Shown: positions 9,642 to 19,318, counted from the first letter of the stretch. The stretch: DNA of 64,000 nt from Arthrobacter sp. M4 (GCF_020251205.1 NZ_JAIWYX010000011.1:1-64000), one strand, 5' to 3'. Notes: generated by a model not told the origin, from the sequence alone. Translations and numbers: made by a program.

Positions 9642-9983
9642 GTGGCTGGACTGCTCAATAGCGGGCACCAGCCTGTGCGTACCTGCATCGGATGCCGTCA
9701 GCCGGATTCCCGGTCGGTGCTTGTCCGGCTCGTCGCCGAACGCGGCGGCTCGTCCGCCGTTGTGGTGGATGTTCGACGCCGGATGGCTGGCCGGGGTGCA
9801 TGGCTGCACCCCAGTGAAACGTGCCTGGCGCTGGCAATCAAGCGGCGTGCATTCGGCAGGGCCCTTCCGGGCACTACCGGATTCGCCGACGTCGAACGTT
9901 ACATCGCGGCAAGCATGACCTCTGCGGACGCTTCGGCAACCGCAGGAAAACCGTCCAAACCTGAAAGCGGGTCAGATATCTGA
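9642..9983 (+). CDS. YlxR/RnpM family RNA-binding protein (DUF448)
   Basis: A 113-residue protein with the family signature RTCIGCRQ near residues 13-20 and GRGAWLHP near residue 50. YlxR proteins are small nucleic-acid-binding proteins encoded between nusA and infB; in Bacillus the homologue (RnpM) modulates RNase P. The C-terminal 30 residues are a Ser/Ala/Lys-rich tail. The GTG start at 9642 gives the canonical N-terminus. Between its end and infB lie 152 nt with no obvious element. Confidence 0.88.
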   Translation: MAGLLNSGHQPVRTCIGCRQPDSRSVLVRLVAERGGSSAVVVDVRRRMAGRGAWLHPSETCLALAIKRRAFGRALPGTTGFADVERYIAASMTSADASATAGKPSKPESGSDI

Positions 9984-10135
9984 TGGAAACCCGATGAGCT
10001 ACCAGCTATGAGTGCGCAGCGATGACAACTCTGTTGCGCTCTGCAATGGGCTCTTCCGCCACGCCCGTGGGGAAGGCCTGCAGTAAGAAGTAGACGGTTC
10101 GTGCCTGGCTCGGTGCGGACCGAGACAGGAGAAAT

Positions 10136-13027
10136 GTGGCCAAGTACCGCGTTCACGAGCTCGCGAAAGAGCTCGGAATCACCTCGAAGGAAGCAGTAAC
10201 CAAACTGCAGGAGCTGGGCGAATTCGTCCGCTCGGCTTCTTCCACCATCGAGGCCCCCGTCGTGAGGAAGCTTCGCGACGCTTACCCCGCCGCCGGCGCC
10301 GCCAAGGCGGAAGCCCCGGCAGCCCCCAAGGCACCGGCCCGCCCGGTCGAAAGCCGCCCTGCGCCGACCCCCGGCCCCGCGGCCCCCAAGCCTCCCGCGC
10401 CCGCAGCACCGGCTCCGGCCGCACCTACCCCTGCTGCCCGTCCGGCGCAGGCCCAGGCACCGTCCCCCGCAACGCCCGCTGCGTCGTCGGGTCCCAAGCC
10501 CGGCGCGCGTCCTGCGCCGCGGTCCGAGGCCCCGTCACGTCCGGGCGCTGCGCCTGGCCGTCCAGGCGCCACTCCTGCCCGTCCCGGTGCCACGTCGGGA
10601 CGCCCGGCCGGACAGGGACCGCGCCCCGGTGGCCCGCGTCCCGGGAACAACCCCTTTGCTACGTCGCAGGGCATGCCCCGCGGTCGCGGTGACGCAGAAC
10701 GTCCGCCGCGTCCGGGCAACAACCCCTTTGCAACCTCGCAGGGTATGCCGCGGCCCGGTGGCCGCACAGAGTCCGAGCGTCCTGGCGGTCCCCGTCCGGC
10801 GCCGGGTGCAGGTGGTCCGCGTCCCGCGGCCGGTTCCGGTGGTCCCCGTCCGGGTGCTCCGCGTCCCGGTGCTGCCCGTCCGGGCGCCCCGCGTCCTGGT
10901 GGTGCAGGCGGCCCCCGTCCGACTCCCGGCATGATGCCTAACCGTACTGAGCGCCCCACTCCCGGAACGGCTGCACGCCCCGGCGGCGGCCGTGGTCCCG
11001 GACGTCCCGGCGGCGCCGGTGGACCCGGCGGTGGCGGAGGTGCTCCTGCCGGCGGTGGCTTCGGCAAGGGCGGTCGCGGTCGCGGCGGTACCCAGGGTGC
11101 CTTCGGCAAGGGCGGCGCCGGACGTGGCAAGCAGCGCAAGTCGAAGCGTGCAAAGCGCCAGGAATTGGAGCAGATGAGTGCTCCGTCCCTGGGTGGCGTA
11201 ACGGTTCCGCGCGGCGACGGCGAGACGGTCATCCGTCTGCGTCGCGGCTCGTCCATCACCGATTTCGCCGAGAAGATCGATGCCAACCCGGCTTCGCTCG
11301 TGACCGTGCTGTTCCACCTCGGTGAAATGGCCACGGCTACGCAGTCCCTCGATGAGGACACCTTCGCGCTGCTCGGTGCGGAACTTGGCTACAAGCTCCA
11401 GGTCGTGTCCCCGGAGGACGAGGAACGCGAACTCCTCGACTCGTTCGACATCGACCTTGAGGCTGAGCTGGAGGCCGAAGGCGACGACGTCCTCGAAGCA
11501 CGTCCGCCGGTAGTCACGGTTATGGGTCACGTCGACCACGGTAAGACCCGCCTCCTCGACGCCATCCGCAACTCCAACGTTGTGGCTGGCGAGCATGGTG
11601 GCATCACCCAGCACATCGGTGCGTACCAGATCAGCCACGAGCACGAAGGTGCCGTGCGGGACATCACCTTCATCGACACCCCGGGTCACGAGGCCTTCAC
11701 GGCCATGCGTGCCCGTGGTGCGAAGGTCACCGACATCGCCATCCTGGTGGTCGCAGCTGACGACGGCGTGATGCCGCAAACGGTTGAAGCGCTGAACCAC
11801 GCACAGGCTGCCGGCGTACCGATTGTGGTTGCCGTCAACAAGATCGACAAGGAAGGCGCCAACCCGGACAAGGTCAGGGGCCAGCTCACCGAGTACGGCC
11901 TGGTGCCCGAGGAATACGGTGGCGACACCATGTTCGTCGAAGTTTCCGCCCGCCAGAACATCAACATCGATGGGCTCATTGACGCAGTGCTCCTGACGGC
12001 TGACGCCGCGCTTGACCTCCGGGCCAACCCTGACAAGGACGCCCGAGGCATCGCGATCGAAGCCAACCTGGACAAGGGCCGCGGTTCCGTGGCTACCGTC
12101 CTGGTGCAGTCCGGAACCCTGGCTGTCGGCGATACGATCGTGGCCGGTACGGCGCACGGCCGTGTCCGCGCAATGTTCGACGAGGACGGCAACGCCCTGG
12201 ACATCGCCCTGCCGTCACGTCCGGTCCAGGTCCTCGGCCTGTCCAACGTGCCCCGTGCAGGCGACACCTTCCTGGTCACGACGGACGAGCGCACCGCCCG
12301 CCAGATCGCTGAAAAGCGTGAGGCTGCCGAGCGCAACGCCCAGCTGGCCAAGCGCCGCAAGCGGATCAGCCTGGAAGACTTCGACCAGGCAGTGGCCGAA
12401 GGCAAGATCGACACCCTCAACCTCATCCTCAAGGGTGACGTGTCCGGTGCCGTTGAAGCCCTCGAGGACGCCCTGCTCAAGATCGATGTTGGAGACGAGG
12501 ACGTTCAGCTCCGTGTCATCCACCGTGGTGTGGGTGCCATCACGCAGAACGACGTCAACCTGGCCACGGTGGACAACGCCATCATCATCGGCTTCAACGT
12601 CAAGCCGGCTGAGCGCGTTGCTGAACTGGCCGAGCGCGAGGGCGTGGACATGCGCTTCTACTCGGTCATTTACGCCGCTATCGACGACATCGAACTGGCG
12701 CTCAAGGGCATGCTGAAGCCGGAGTACGAGGAAGTCCAGCTGGGTACAGCGGAGGTTCGCGAGATCTTCCGTTCGTCCAAGTTCGGCAACATCGCCGGTT
12801 CGCTTGTCCGCTCCGGCACCATCCGCCGCAACTCCAAGGCCCGCGTCATCCGCGACCGCAAGACCATCGGAGAGAACCTCTCCGTGGACTCGCTCAAGCG
12901 CTTCAAGGACGACGCCACCGAGGTCCGCGAAGGATTCGAGTGCGGTATCGGCCTGGGGTCCTACAACGACCTGGCTGAAGGCGACATCATCGAGACGTTC
13001 GAGATGCGCGAAAAGCCGCGCGTCTAG
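10136..13027 (+). CDS. infB: Translation initiation factor IF-2
   Basis: GTPase that brings initiator tRNA to the 30S subunit and promotes subunit joining. The 963 residues comprise an N-terminal helical IF2_N domain (1-50), a very long Pro/Gly/Ala/Arg-rich disordered region (about 60-340), a second IF2_N domain (about 360-450), the GTPase domain with GHVDHGKT near residue 463, DTPGHEAF and NKID, then domains II to IV. A 14-residue peptide ([14 protein letters not shown]) occurs twice in the disordered part, at residues 169-182 and 193-206. The GTG start follows an AGGAG site. Confidence 0.97.
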   Translation: MAKYRVHELAKELGITSKEAVTKLQELGEFVRSASSTIEAPVVRKLRDAYPAAGAAKAEAPAAPKAPARPVESRPAPTPGPAAPKPPAPAAPAPAAPTPAARPAQAQAPSPATPAASSGPKPGARPAPRSEAPSRPGAAPGRPGATPARPGATSGRPAGQGPRPGGPRPGNNPFATSQGMPRGRGDAERPPRPGNNPFATSQGMPRPGGRTESERPGGPRPAPGAGGPRPAAGSGGPRPGAPRPGAARPGAPRPGGAGGPRPTPGMMPNRTERPTPGTAARPGGGRGPGRPGGAGGPGGGGGAPAGGGFGKGGRGRGGTQGAFGKGGAGRGKQRKSKRAKRQELEQMSAPSLGGVTVPRGDGETVIRLRRGSSITDFAEKIDANPASLVTVLFHLGEMATATQSLDEDTFALLGAELGYKLQVVSPEDEERELLDSFDIDLEAELEAEGDDVLEARPPVVTVMGHVDHGKTRLLDAIRNSNVVAGEHGGITQHIGAYQISHEHEGAVRDITFIDTPGHEAFTAMRARGAKVTDIAILVVAADDGVMPQTVEALNHAQAAGVPIVVAVNKIDKEGANPDKVRGQLTEYGLVPEEYGGDTMFVEVSARQNINIDGLIDAVLLTADAALDLRANPDKDARGIAIEANLDKGRGSVATVLVQSGTLAVGDTIVAGTAHGRVRAMFDEDGNALDIALPSRPVQVLGLSNVPRAGDTFLVTTDERTARQIAEKREAAERNAQLAKRRKRISLEDFDQAVAEGKIDTLNLILKGDVSGAVEALEDALLKIDVGDEDVQLRVIHRGVGAITQNDVNLATVDNAIIIGFNVKPAERVAELAEREGVDMRFYSVIYAAIDDIELALKGMLKPEYEEVQLGTAEVREIFRSSKFGNIAGSLVRSGTIRRNSKARVIRDRKTIGENLSVDSLKRFKDDATEVREGFECGIGLGSYNDLAEGDIIETFEMREKPRV

Positions 13028-13040
13028 TCTCTGTGGCTCC

Positions 13041-13077
13041 GCGGGCGGGGCGGCCGGCTACCGGCTGCCCCGCCCGC
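13041..13077 (+). terminator. GC-rich hairpin between infB and rbfA
   Basis: A 17-bp stem (13041-13057 with 13061-13077, one G-U pair) with a 3-nt loop and no U tract. It may be a weak terminator, a processing site or an mRNA-stabilising 3' end. Confidence 0.5.
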
Positions 13078-13109
13078 ACCATTCGATCAACATCACAGGA
13101 GAAAATTCC

Positions 13110-13610
13110 ATGGCTGATCCGGCACGCGCCGCCAAGCTGGCGCAGCGCATCAAGGTGGTCGTCGCCGAAGCTCTCGGCCGCAGGGTCAAGGACCCCCGCG
13201 TCGAGGCAATCACCATCACCGATGCCCGAGTCACGAATGACCTTCAGCACGCAACCGTCTACTACACAGTGTTCGGTGACGACGCGGCCAAGGCCGATGC
13301 CGCCAAAGCACTGGACAAGGCCCGGGGAGTGCTCCGGCAGGAAGTCGGCCGAAACATCACGGTACGCCTGACGCCTACCCTGGAGTTCGTCGCGGACCAG
13401 ATCCCCGTCAATGCCTCGAACCTGGAGGAACTCCTGCGCGTGGCGAAGCAGCGTGACGCCGAGGTTGCGGCACTGGCCGCCGGCGCCAAACACGCCGGTG
13501 ATCCGGACCCATATAAGACGGACGCCGCTGACATCGACGAAGACGACTTCGACGAAGAGGACATCGAACTCGGCGACGATGACGACATCGACGAGGACGC
13601 CAACCGCTGA
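13110..13610 (+). CDS. rbfA: Ribosome-binding factor A
   Basis: RbfA binds free 30S subunits and helps 16S rRNA 5'-end maturation. The 166-residue protein has the single KH-like RbfA domain (about 1-115; VKDPRVEAITITDARVTNDL and LTPTLEFVAD motifs), followed by an unusually acidic tail of about 30 residues composed mostly of Asp, Glu and Ile. The ATG at 13110 is preceded by AGGAG at 13097-13101; the open frame extends upstream into infB without similarity. It is followed by a strong terminator, so the rimP-rbfA block ends here. Confidence 0.95.
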   Translation: MADPARAAKLAQRIKVVVAEALGRRVKDPRVEAITITDARVTNDLQHATVYYTVFGDDAAKADAAKALDKARGVLRQEVGRNITVRLTPTLEFVADQIPVNASNLEELLRVAKQRDAEVAALAAGAKHAGDPDPYKTDAADIDEDDFDEEDIELGDDDDIDEDANR

Positions 13611-13635
13611 GCGGGTTTTAGACGCCCGTTGGCAT

Positions 13636-13676
13636 GGACAGGGCCTGGACCAAACGGTCCAGGCCCTGTCCCTTTC
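13636..13676 (+). terminator. Intrinsic terminator after rbfA
   Basis: A perfect 16-bp stem (13636-13651 with 13656-13671), AAAC loop, then CTTTC. Confidence 0.8.
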
Positions 13677-13731
13677 GGAGCTACGTTGCCCTTCGGCGAG
13701 TTGCAGCAGCCACGGAAACTACTTACGTCGC

Positions 13732-13746
13732 TAGTATCGGACCATG
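13732..13746 (+). promoter_or_regulatory. Leaderless promoter core of nucleoside deaminase
   Basis: TAGTAT at 13732-13737, six nt, ATG at 13744. No Shine-Dalgarno. Confidence 0.6.
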
Positions 13747-14238
13747 GCTGCGGAAAATGAGTCTCGGTTGGCGAATTCACCGGAAGGGTATTTGGAGCAT
13801 GCCGTCAGGCTTGCGGTCCGGAACGTCAACGACGGCGGTGGACCGTTTGGCGCCGTCGTGGTCACCAAGGACGGTTCCGTCCATGAGGGCGTCAACCGGG
13901 TGACGCGCGACAACGACCCCACTGCGCACGCCGAAGTGGTGGCGATCCGCCGCGCTGCGGAGGCCACCGCGAATTTCGATCTGGGCGGCGCGGTGCTGTA
14001 CACCAGCTGCGAACCCTGTCCGTTGTGCTTGGCGGCGGCGCTCTGGGCGCGCATCGACAGAGTGTTCTACGCCGCCGACAGGCACGGCGCAGCGGCGGCA
14101 GGCTTCGACGACGCCGTTTTCTACGAGTATTTTGCAGGGAACCGGCCCGAATTGCTGCCGGTGCGGCACTCGCCGGTCCCTTCCTCCGCGGCACCCTTCG
14201 AAGCGTGGCGCGCCAACGAGGAACGCGTCGAGTATTAG
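13744..14238 (+). CDS. Nucleoside deaminase, guanine deaminase-like
   Basis: Zinc-dependent deaminase of the cytidine deaminase fold, 164 residues. The zinc site is complete: HAEV (His ligand and catalytic Glu, near residue 60) and TSCEPCPLC (two Cys ligands, near residue 84). The N-terminal GGPFGAVVV and the overall length match bacterial guanine deaminase (GuaD/YkfA-like) better than tRNA adenosine deaminase, so guanine to xanthine is the likely reaction. It has its own leaderless promoter and interrupts the conserved rbfA-truB order. Confidence 0.82.
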   Translation: MAAENESRLANSPEGYLEHAVRLAVRNVNDGGGPFGAVVVTKDGSVHEGVNRVTRDNDPTAHAEVVAIRRAAEATANFDLGGAVLYTSCEPCPLCLAAALWARIDRVFYAADRHGAAAAGFDDAVFYEYFAGNRPELLPVRHSPVPSSAAPFEAWRANEERVEY

Positions 14239-14256
14239 GCGAGACGTTGGCGGACG

Positions 14257-15417
14257 CTAGGCGCCGTTCTTCGACGGCAGCCGCTTCACGCCGTCGAGCA
14301 GTTCCTCCGTTGGCCCGCACAAGGCAATCCTGATCCAACCCTCGCCGATGGAACCGAAAGCCGTTCCCGGCGCGAAAGCAACACCGGATTCAGCCAGGAA
14401 CTGGTGAACCCACGCACGCACATTCCCGTCGCTGAGGTGGGACACATCGGCCCAGAGGTAGAAGGCGCCCTGCGCATCGAGGTGACGGATGCCCTTCCCA
14501 GCAAGTACTTCTGAAGCCGCGTCCCGGTTGGTCCGATAATGCTGCCGGGCCTGCTCCACATAGTCCTGCGGTCCCGTCAACGCGGCCAGGGCGGCGTACT
14601 GGGAGGGCGAGGCAACGCAGGACACGATCGCCTCCATAACATTGTTCATGGTGCGCTCCAGGCCCGGAGGGCAGACAAGCGCGCCGATGCGCAGGCCGGT
14701 CAGGCCGAACGTTTTGGACAAAGTCAGTGAGGTGAAAACCCTGGCCTCGCCCGGCGCTGTGCTGTCAAAGCGGGCCGGGCTGACGTGCGGGACGTCGAAC
14801 GTGAAGGCTTCGTAGCATTCGTCGGAGATGATCCACAGGTCCCTGCGCCGGGCAAGTGCCACCAAGTCCCGGGTCAGGGACTCGCTGATCACCGCGCCCA
14901 GGGGGTTGGACGGCGAGTTGATGACCAGTACGCGCGTCCGTTCCGTGATGAGGGCCTCGATGTCGGCGATCTGCGGCTGGAAGTTCTGCTCCGGGTAGAG
15001 CGGGTAGCCCACCGGAACAGCATTCAGAAGCTTGCTGGTCATTGCGAAGGTCGGATAGCCGGGGTTGGGGATGAGGATTTCGTCGCCGGGGGAGAGCAGC
15101 ATGCTCATCACAAAATGCAGGCCCTGCTGGGCGCCATCCACCACGTACACGCGTTCCGCTCCGACGTCCACGCCGTTGGTCATCCGGAATCGTTCAGCGA
15201 AGGCTTCCCGGAGGGCATGAATCCCCGCATTGGGTGTGTAGTTCGTCTCGTCCCGGTCCAGGCAGGCTATTCCGGCGTCGAGGATATGGCGGGGGAGTGG
15301 GAATCCCGGTTCGCCGATGCTGAGAATCACGGCTCCCGGCGTCCGCCAGGCGGCTTCGGTGATTTCCCGGATTTGGTTCACGGGGACGTCATGGATGTGG
15401 GCGGCAAGCTCGGGCAT
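14257..15417 (-). CDS. Class I/II PLP-dependent aminotransferase
   Basis: A 386-residue fold-type I aminotransferase. NSPSNPLG, DECYEAFTFD and the Schiff-base lysine in SLTLSKTFGLTGLRIG are all present, as is the C-terminal Arg region (GWIRIALC). The N-terminus (PVNQIREITEAAW, SIGEPGFPLP) resembles aspartate/prephenate or N-succinyl-DAP-type transaminases, but the amino donor cannot be assigned. The start at 15417 is chosen because TAGTAT on the minus strand lies exactly seven nt before it; ATG 15426 overlaps that hexamer and cannot be on such a transcript. It is divergent from truB with a 51-nt gap. Confidence 0.88.
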   Translation of the reverse strand: MPELAAHIHDVPVNQIREITEAAWRTPGAVILSIGEPGFPLPRHILDAGIACLDRDETNYTPNAGIHALREAFAERFRMTNGVDVGAERVYVVDGAQQGLHFVMSMLLSPGDEILIPNPGYPTFAMTSKLLNAVPVGYPLYPEQNFQPQIADIEALITERTRVLVINSPSNPLGAVISESLTRDLVALARRRDLWIISDECYEAFTFDVPHVSPARFDSTAPGEARVFTSLTLSKTFGLTGLRIGALVCPPGLERTMNNVMEAIVSCVASPSQYAALAALTGPQDYVEQARQHYRTNRDAASEVLAGKGIRHLDAQGAFYLWADVSHLSDGNVRAWVHQFLAESGVAFAPGTAFGSIGEGWIRIALCGPTEELLDGVKRLPSKNGA

Positions 15418-15430
15418 GCCAGCCATACTA
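15415..15430 (-). promoter_or_regulatory. Leaderless promoter core of aminotransferase
   Basis: On the minus strand TAGTAT (15430-15425), seven nt, ATG (15417). Confidence 0.6.
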
Positions 15431-15455
15431 GCCGGGGTGGCACGGCGCGCCCGGA

Positions 15456-15471
15456 TATACTGAAAAGCGTG
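15456..15471 (+). promoter_or_regulatory. Leaderless promoter core of truB
   Basis: TATACT at 15456-15461, seven nt, GTG at 15469. No Shine-Dalgarno. Confidence 0.65.
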
Positions 15472-16425
15472 CTTTCGGGACTGGTGATCGTGGACAAACC
15501 GCAGGGATGGACCAGCCATGACGTGGTGGCCAGGATGCGGCGGCTGGCTGGTACCCGCAAGGTTGGCCATGCCGGTACATTGGATCCGATGGCCACCGGC
15601 GTCCTGGTGCTTGGGATCAACAAGGCGACCCGCCTGTTGACGTACATCGTTGGCACTTCCAAGACGTATGAGGCCACCATTCGGCTGGGCCAATCCACCA
15701 ACACCGACGACGCGGATGGCGAGGTCACCTCCGAAACCGGGGCGGCCGGCGTCGACGAGGCGGCCATCGCAGCAGGCATCGAGGACCTCACCGGCGATAT
15801 CCTCCAAGTGCCCAGCAGCGTGAGTGCCATCAAGGTGAACGGCGAACGGTCCTACGCCCGTGTCCGCGCTGGCAAAGACGTCCAGCTGGAGGCCCGTCCG
15901 GTGACCATCCGACGCTTTGAAGTTCACGCTATTCGGCGCGTTGACGGCGGCCGCCTGGTGGACGTGGACGTTACGGTCGAGTGCTCTTCGGGAACCTACA
16001 TCCGCGCTTTGGCCCGTGATCTGGGGGTTTCACTGGGCGTCGGCGGGCACCTGACCGCGCTGCGTCGCACTCACGTGGGCCCATACACAATAGGGCAGGC
16101 GCGCACGCTGGAACAGCTGGCGGAGAACCTCGAAGTCCTTGAAATGTCTGCGGCGGCGAGGGCGCTGATGCCCAACAGGGAACTGACAGCCGAGGAAACC
16201 GCGGAGTTGTCTTTTGGCCGTCGGATTGCCGCGGGACCTGGAGCCGGTACCGCCAACGCCGCGACGCCGGAAAAGCCGGCCGCCGCTTTTTCGCCCGAAG
16301 GAGAGCTGGTGGCCCTCCTCGCCGATGCAGGAAACCATGCCCGCCCGGTTCTCGTGTTTGCCCCGGACTCACCTTCCGGCGCCATCGGGTCGCCGGGCCT
16401 CAATTCCCCGCAGGAGGGACGCTGA
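15469..16425 (+). CDS. truB: tRNA pseudouridine(55) synthase TruB
   Basis: Makes pseudouridine-55 in the T-arm of tRNAs. The 318-residue protein starts with the canonical SGLVIVDKPQGWTSHDVV, contains the catalytic Asp in GHAGTLDPMATGVL (about residue 40), the YEA/IRLG strand, VPSSVSAIKVNG and the CSSGTYIRALARDLG motif, and ends with a variable C-terminal extension. The GTG at 15469 fits both the family N-terminus and the TATACT promoter; the long open frame upstream is antisense to the aminotransferase. Its TGA overlaps the ATG of the next gene. Confidence 0.95.
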   Translation: MLSGLVIVDKPQGWTSHDVVARMRRLAGTRKVGHAGTLDPMATGVLVLGINKATRLLTYIVGTSKTYEATIRLGQSTNTDDADGEVTSETGAAGVDEAAIAAGIEDLTGDILQVPSSVSAIKVNGERSYARVRAGKDVQLEARPVTIRRFEVHAIRRVDGGRLVDVDVTVECSSGTYIRALARDLGVSLGVGGHLTALRRTHVGPYTIGQARTLEQLAENLEVLEMSAAARALMPNRELTAEETAELSFGRRIAAGPGAGTANAATPEKPAAAFSPEGELVALLADAGNHARPVLVFAPDSPSGAIGSPGLNSPQEGR

Positions 16426-16781
16426 TGATGGACGGCTATTTTTACGCGGTGCTGGCGGTAGGCGTCCTGTCTACGGTCCTGTGTGTTGGCGCGGGGATCC
16501 TGAAGAAGTCGCCCAACGACGTCACCATCTTCTCCGTCGCGCTCGTGGAGCTCGTCCTGCTGGTGTACCTCGTGGGCTCGATCGTGCGCGTCATCATCGG
16601 TGAAAAGATCGCCGGTGAAGCATGGGAATTTTGGGGCTACCTCGCCACCGCCCTGCTCCTGCCGCCCGCCGCGGTCTACTGGTCAGTCCTGGAGCGCACG
16701 CGGTGGAGCAACTTCGTGCTGGGGGCGGTCGGTGTGACGGCATTGGTTATGGCCGCCCGAATGAACCAGATCTGGTACTGA
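16425..16781 (+). CDS. Small membrane protein of unknown function
   Basis: A 118-residue protein with about four hydrophobic helices (residues 5-25, 35-58, 68-86, 95-112) and a short polar loop after helix 2. No family is recognised. The ATG overlaps the truB stop (TGATG), with GGAGG at 16412-16416, so it is translated from the truB mRNA. A second, similarly sized membrane protein follows at once. Together they are an unassigned membrane pair between truB and ribF. Confidence 0.75.
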   Translation: MMDGYFYAVLAVGVLSTVLCVGAGILKKSPNDVTIFSVALVELVLLVYLVGSIVRVIIGEKIAGEAWEFWGYLATALLLPPAAVYWSVLERTRWSNFVLGAVGVTALVMAARMNQIWY

Positions 16782-16800
16782 TGTGAAGGAAGAACCCAAG

Positions 16801-17223
16801 GTGACCACAAAGACCACCGGACAACCGCGCGATACCCGCAACACCGGGCCCGGGCGCCTGCTGATCGCCGTCTACGCAATCTTCGCGATCTCCGCCACCG
16901 CCCGCGCCGGCTTCCAGATTGCCACCAAGTTCGGTGAGGCGCCATTGGCGTACGCACTGTCGGCCTTCGCCGCACTGGTCTACATCCTGGCCACAGTTTC
17001 CCTGGCCAAGGCTGGACGGACGTGGTTCAGGATCTCGCTGGCGGCCGTGCTCGTGGAACTCATCGGCGTGTTGGTGGTGGGCGCCATCAGCATCTTCGAA
17101 CCAATCGCGCTGCCCCACGACACCGTGTGGAGTGTGTTTGGCCGCGGATACGGCTTTGTTCCGCTGGTGCTGCCGGTCCTTGGATTGATCTGGCTTTACC
17201 GCCGCCGTCCCGCGGCGGCCTGA
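16801..17223 (+). CDS. Small membrane protein of unknown function
   Basis: A 140-residue protein with four predicted membrane helices (about residues 20-40, 52-70, 80-103, 113-135), a Thr-rich N-terminus and a C-terminus ending in Arg-Arg-Arg-Pro-Ala. No family is recognised. GTG 16801 has AGGAAG at a good distance (16786-16791); an in-frame GTG at 16783 would begin directly after the previous stop. It lies in the truB operon with its neighbour, ahead of ribF. Confidence 0.72.
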   Translation: MTTKTTGQPRDTRNTGPGRLLIAVYAIFAISATARAGFQIATKFGEAPLAYALSAFAALVYILATVSLAKAGRTWFRISLAAVLVELIGVLVVGAISIFEPIALPHDTVWSVFGRGYGFVPLVLPVLGLIWLYRRRPAAA

Positions 17224-17341
17224 ATTGGGCAGCACCGCCTGGACAGGTTGACTGGCGGAATACGGGTACCCTTAGAGAGTTCCGGCGCCGGATAACCCTG
17301 CGGGCGGGACGTTTGAACACAGGCAGCAAGAGGCGAGGTTG

Positions 17342-18373
17342 ATGGTCCACATCTGGAACGATCCCACCGAGGTCCCGGCGGACTTTGGCCCGTCCGTGGT
17401 CACCATTGGGAACTTCGACGGCGTTCATCGTGGGCACCAGCAGGTGCTGTCCCGCCTGGTGCGGACAGCACGTCAGCACTCAGCCCGCGCCGTCGCCGTG
17501 ACGTTCGATCCACATCCGGCCCAGTTGCACCGACCTGACTCTGCCCCGGAACTCATCATGGGCCTGCAGGACAAGATGGATGCCCTGGCAGAGACCGGCG
17601 TGGATGCAGTCCTGGTCCTGAAGTACACGCATGAACTGGCCGCAATGAGCCCGGCGGAGTTCGTCGGCGGTGTGCTGGTTGATTGCCTACACGCCGCGCA
17701 CGTGGTTATCGGTCACGATCTGCGCTTTGGCAAAGGCAATTCCGGCGACGTATCCACCATGCAGGAGCTCGGCAGGACTTTTGGCTTCGAGGTCCAGGTG
17801 ATCAGCGAGTTCGGCGCCAGCGGCTTCCCACTCGGAGCGCCCGACGCCGGCCCTTCGGGCAGCGATCAGGCCGGCCAGGGAGTCGACGACGACGGCACGG
17901 GCCGCCGCTGCTCGTCCACCTGGGTTCGTGAGGCCCTCGCCGAAGGTGATGTCAGCACCGCGGCGGCCGTCTTGGGGAGACCGCACCGGATGCGGGGCGA
18001 GGTGGTGCACGGTGCGGCCCGTGGCCGAGCCCTGGGCTTCCCAACGGCGAATCTTTCCCACGACGCCACCGGATACATTCCGGCCGACGGGATCTACGCC
18101 GGGTGGCTTGTGGACGAGGCAGGCACCCGCTGGCCCGCGGCGATCTCTGTTGGTTCCAACCCCACGTTTGACGGCGTGAGCCGCCAGGTTGAGGCCCACG
18201 TCATCGACCGCCCGGATGAGGACGTTGAAGACTTCAATCTGTACGGTCAGACGGTAATTGTTGAATTCACCGCACGCCTGCGCGGAATGGTGGCCTACCG
18301 TGGTCCGGAGGCCCTGGTGGAGCAGATGCGGCTGGACGTGGTGCAGGCGCACGGCTTGTTGCTGGGCCGCTAG
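17342..18373 (+). CDS. ribF: Bifunctional riboflavin kinase/FAD synthetase
   Basis: Converts riboflavin to FMN and then FAD. The 343-residue protein has the N-terminal nucleotidyltransferase module (GNFDGVHRGHQ near residue 22, the HxGH-like ATP site; FDPHPAQL) and the C-terminal flavokinase module (GRGRALGFPTANL, near residue 225, and YAGWL). The linker carries an expanded Gly/Asp/Ser-rich insertion (about residues 160-185) not usual in shorter homologues. Start ATG 17342 has GAGG just upstream; a TTG directly before it is a weaker choice. Confidence 0.95.
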   Translation: MVHIWNDPTEVPADFGPSVVTIGNFDGVHRGHQQVLSRLVRTARQHSARAVAVTFDPHPAQLHRPDSAPELIMGLQDKMDALAETGVDAVLVLKYTHELAAMSPAEFVGGVLVDCLHAAHVVIGHDLRFGKGNSGDVSTMQELGRTFGFEVQVISEFGASGFPLGAPDAGPSGSDQAGQGVDDDGTGRRCSSTWVREALAEGDVSTAAAVLGRPHRMRGEVVHGAARGRALGFPTANLSHDATGYIPADGIYAGWLVDEAGTRWPAAISVGSNPTFDGVSRQVEAHVIDRPDEDVEDFNLYGQTVIVEFTARLRGMVAYRGPEALVEQMRLDVVQAHGLLLGR

Positions 18374-18424
18374 CTCCCACACATCGGTCAGCGGACCACG
18401 GTCATTGGCGAGGAAGGCAAAACT

Positions 18425-19279
18425 GTGGTGATCAACAAGAACACTCGCGAGCTGGATGAGGGCATCGTCAAGGATTTCAGCTCCAGAATGAGCTACTCCT
18501 CCTACCTCCAGCTTCCTGTGCTGTTGAGCGCACAGCAGCCGGTGAGCAGGCCGGTCCATCATGACGAACTGCTGTTCATCATCCAGCACCAGACCACCGA
18601 ACTCTGGCTAAAGCTGGTCCTCCATGAGCTGCGGAGCGCGGCGGATTGGCTTCACAACGACGACCTTGGCGCAGCGCTGAAGGCGATTGCGCGCGTGAAG
18701 CACATTCAAAAGACGCTGACGGAACAATGGTCTGTCCTGGCCACTTTGACTCCCACCGAATACGCGCAGTTCCGCGGCTTCCTGGGCCACTCGTCAGGCT
18801 TCCAGTCCAGCCAGTACCGCGCGGTCGAGTTCATCCTTGGGAACAAGAACAGCGGGATGCTCCAGGTCTTCGACGCGGAACCGGAGGCGCGCAGCATGCT
18901 GGAGGACCTGCTCCACGCCCCCAGTATTTATGACGAGTTCCTGGCCTACCTGAAGAGGCAAGGTCATCCGATCCCGCAGTCTGTGCTGGACCGTGACGTC
19001 ACCAAGGCCCATGAACTCGTCCCCGAGCTTGTCCCCGTCTTTAAGGACATCTACGAAAATGCGGGGAAGTATTGGGGCGCCTACGAGGCCTGTGAGGAAC
19101 TGGTGGACCTGGAGGACAACTTCCAGTTGTGGCGGTTCCGCCATCTCCGGACCGTCCAGAGAACCATCGGCATGAAGACGGGCACGGGCGGTTCCACCGG
19201 CGCGGCATTTCTCCGCAAGGCCCTGGACCTGACGTTCTTCCCGGAGCTGTTCGCGGTCCGCACGGAGATCGGCGCATGA
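18425..19279 (+). CDS. kynA: Tryptophan 2,3-dioxygenase
   Basis: Heme enzyme that opens the indole ring of L-tryptophan to N-formylkynurenine, the first step of the kynurenine route. The 284-residue protein has MSYSSYLQLP near the N-terminus, HHDELLFIIQHQTTELW, and SGFQSSQYRAVEFILG, which are diagnostic of bacterial TDO. GTG 18425 is preceded by GGAAGG; GTG 18428 is also possible. No kynureninase or formamidase gene follows: downstream is a 258-nt gap leading to rpsO. Confidence 0.93.
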   Translation: MVINKNTRELDEGIVKDFSSRMSYSSYLQLPVLLSAQQPVSRPVHHDELLFIIQHQTTELWLKLVLHELRSAADWLHNDDLGAALKAIARVKHIQKTLTEQWSVLATLTPTEYAQFRGFLGHSSGFQSSQYRAVEFILGNKNSGMLQVFDAEPEARSMLEDLLHAPSIYDEFLAYLKRQGHPIPQSVLDRDVTKAHELVPELVPVFKDIYENAGKYWGAYEACEELVDLEDNFQLWRFRHLRTVQRTIGMKTGTGGSTGAAFLRKALDLTFFPELFAVRTEIGA

Positions 19280-19318
19280 GGGTGGCCACTGACTCCTCCT
19301 CCGACTGGAACTGCCGGA

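Noticed and set aside
10282-12157. Two long minus-strand ORFs (359 and 540 codons) opposite infB
   Set aside because: They mirror the Pro/Gly/Ala-rich IF2 region and its GTPase domain; composition alone explains the lack of stops.
14257-15927. Longer 556-codon version of the aminotransferase
   Set aside because: The extra N-terminal 170 codons are antisense to truB and show no similarity to aminotransferases.
17248-17276. TTGACT...TACCCT as ribF promoter
   Set aside because: The spacer between the hexamers is 13 nt, outside the usual 16-19; ribF may be read from the truB operon instead.
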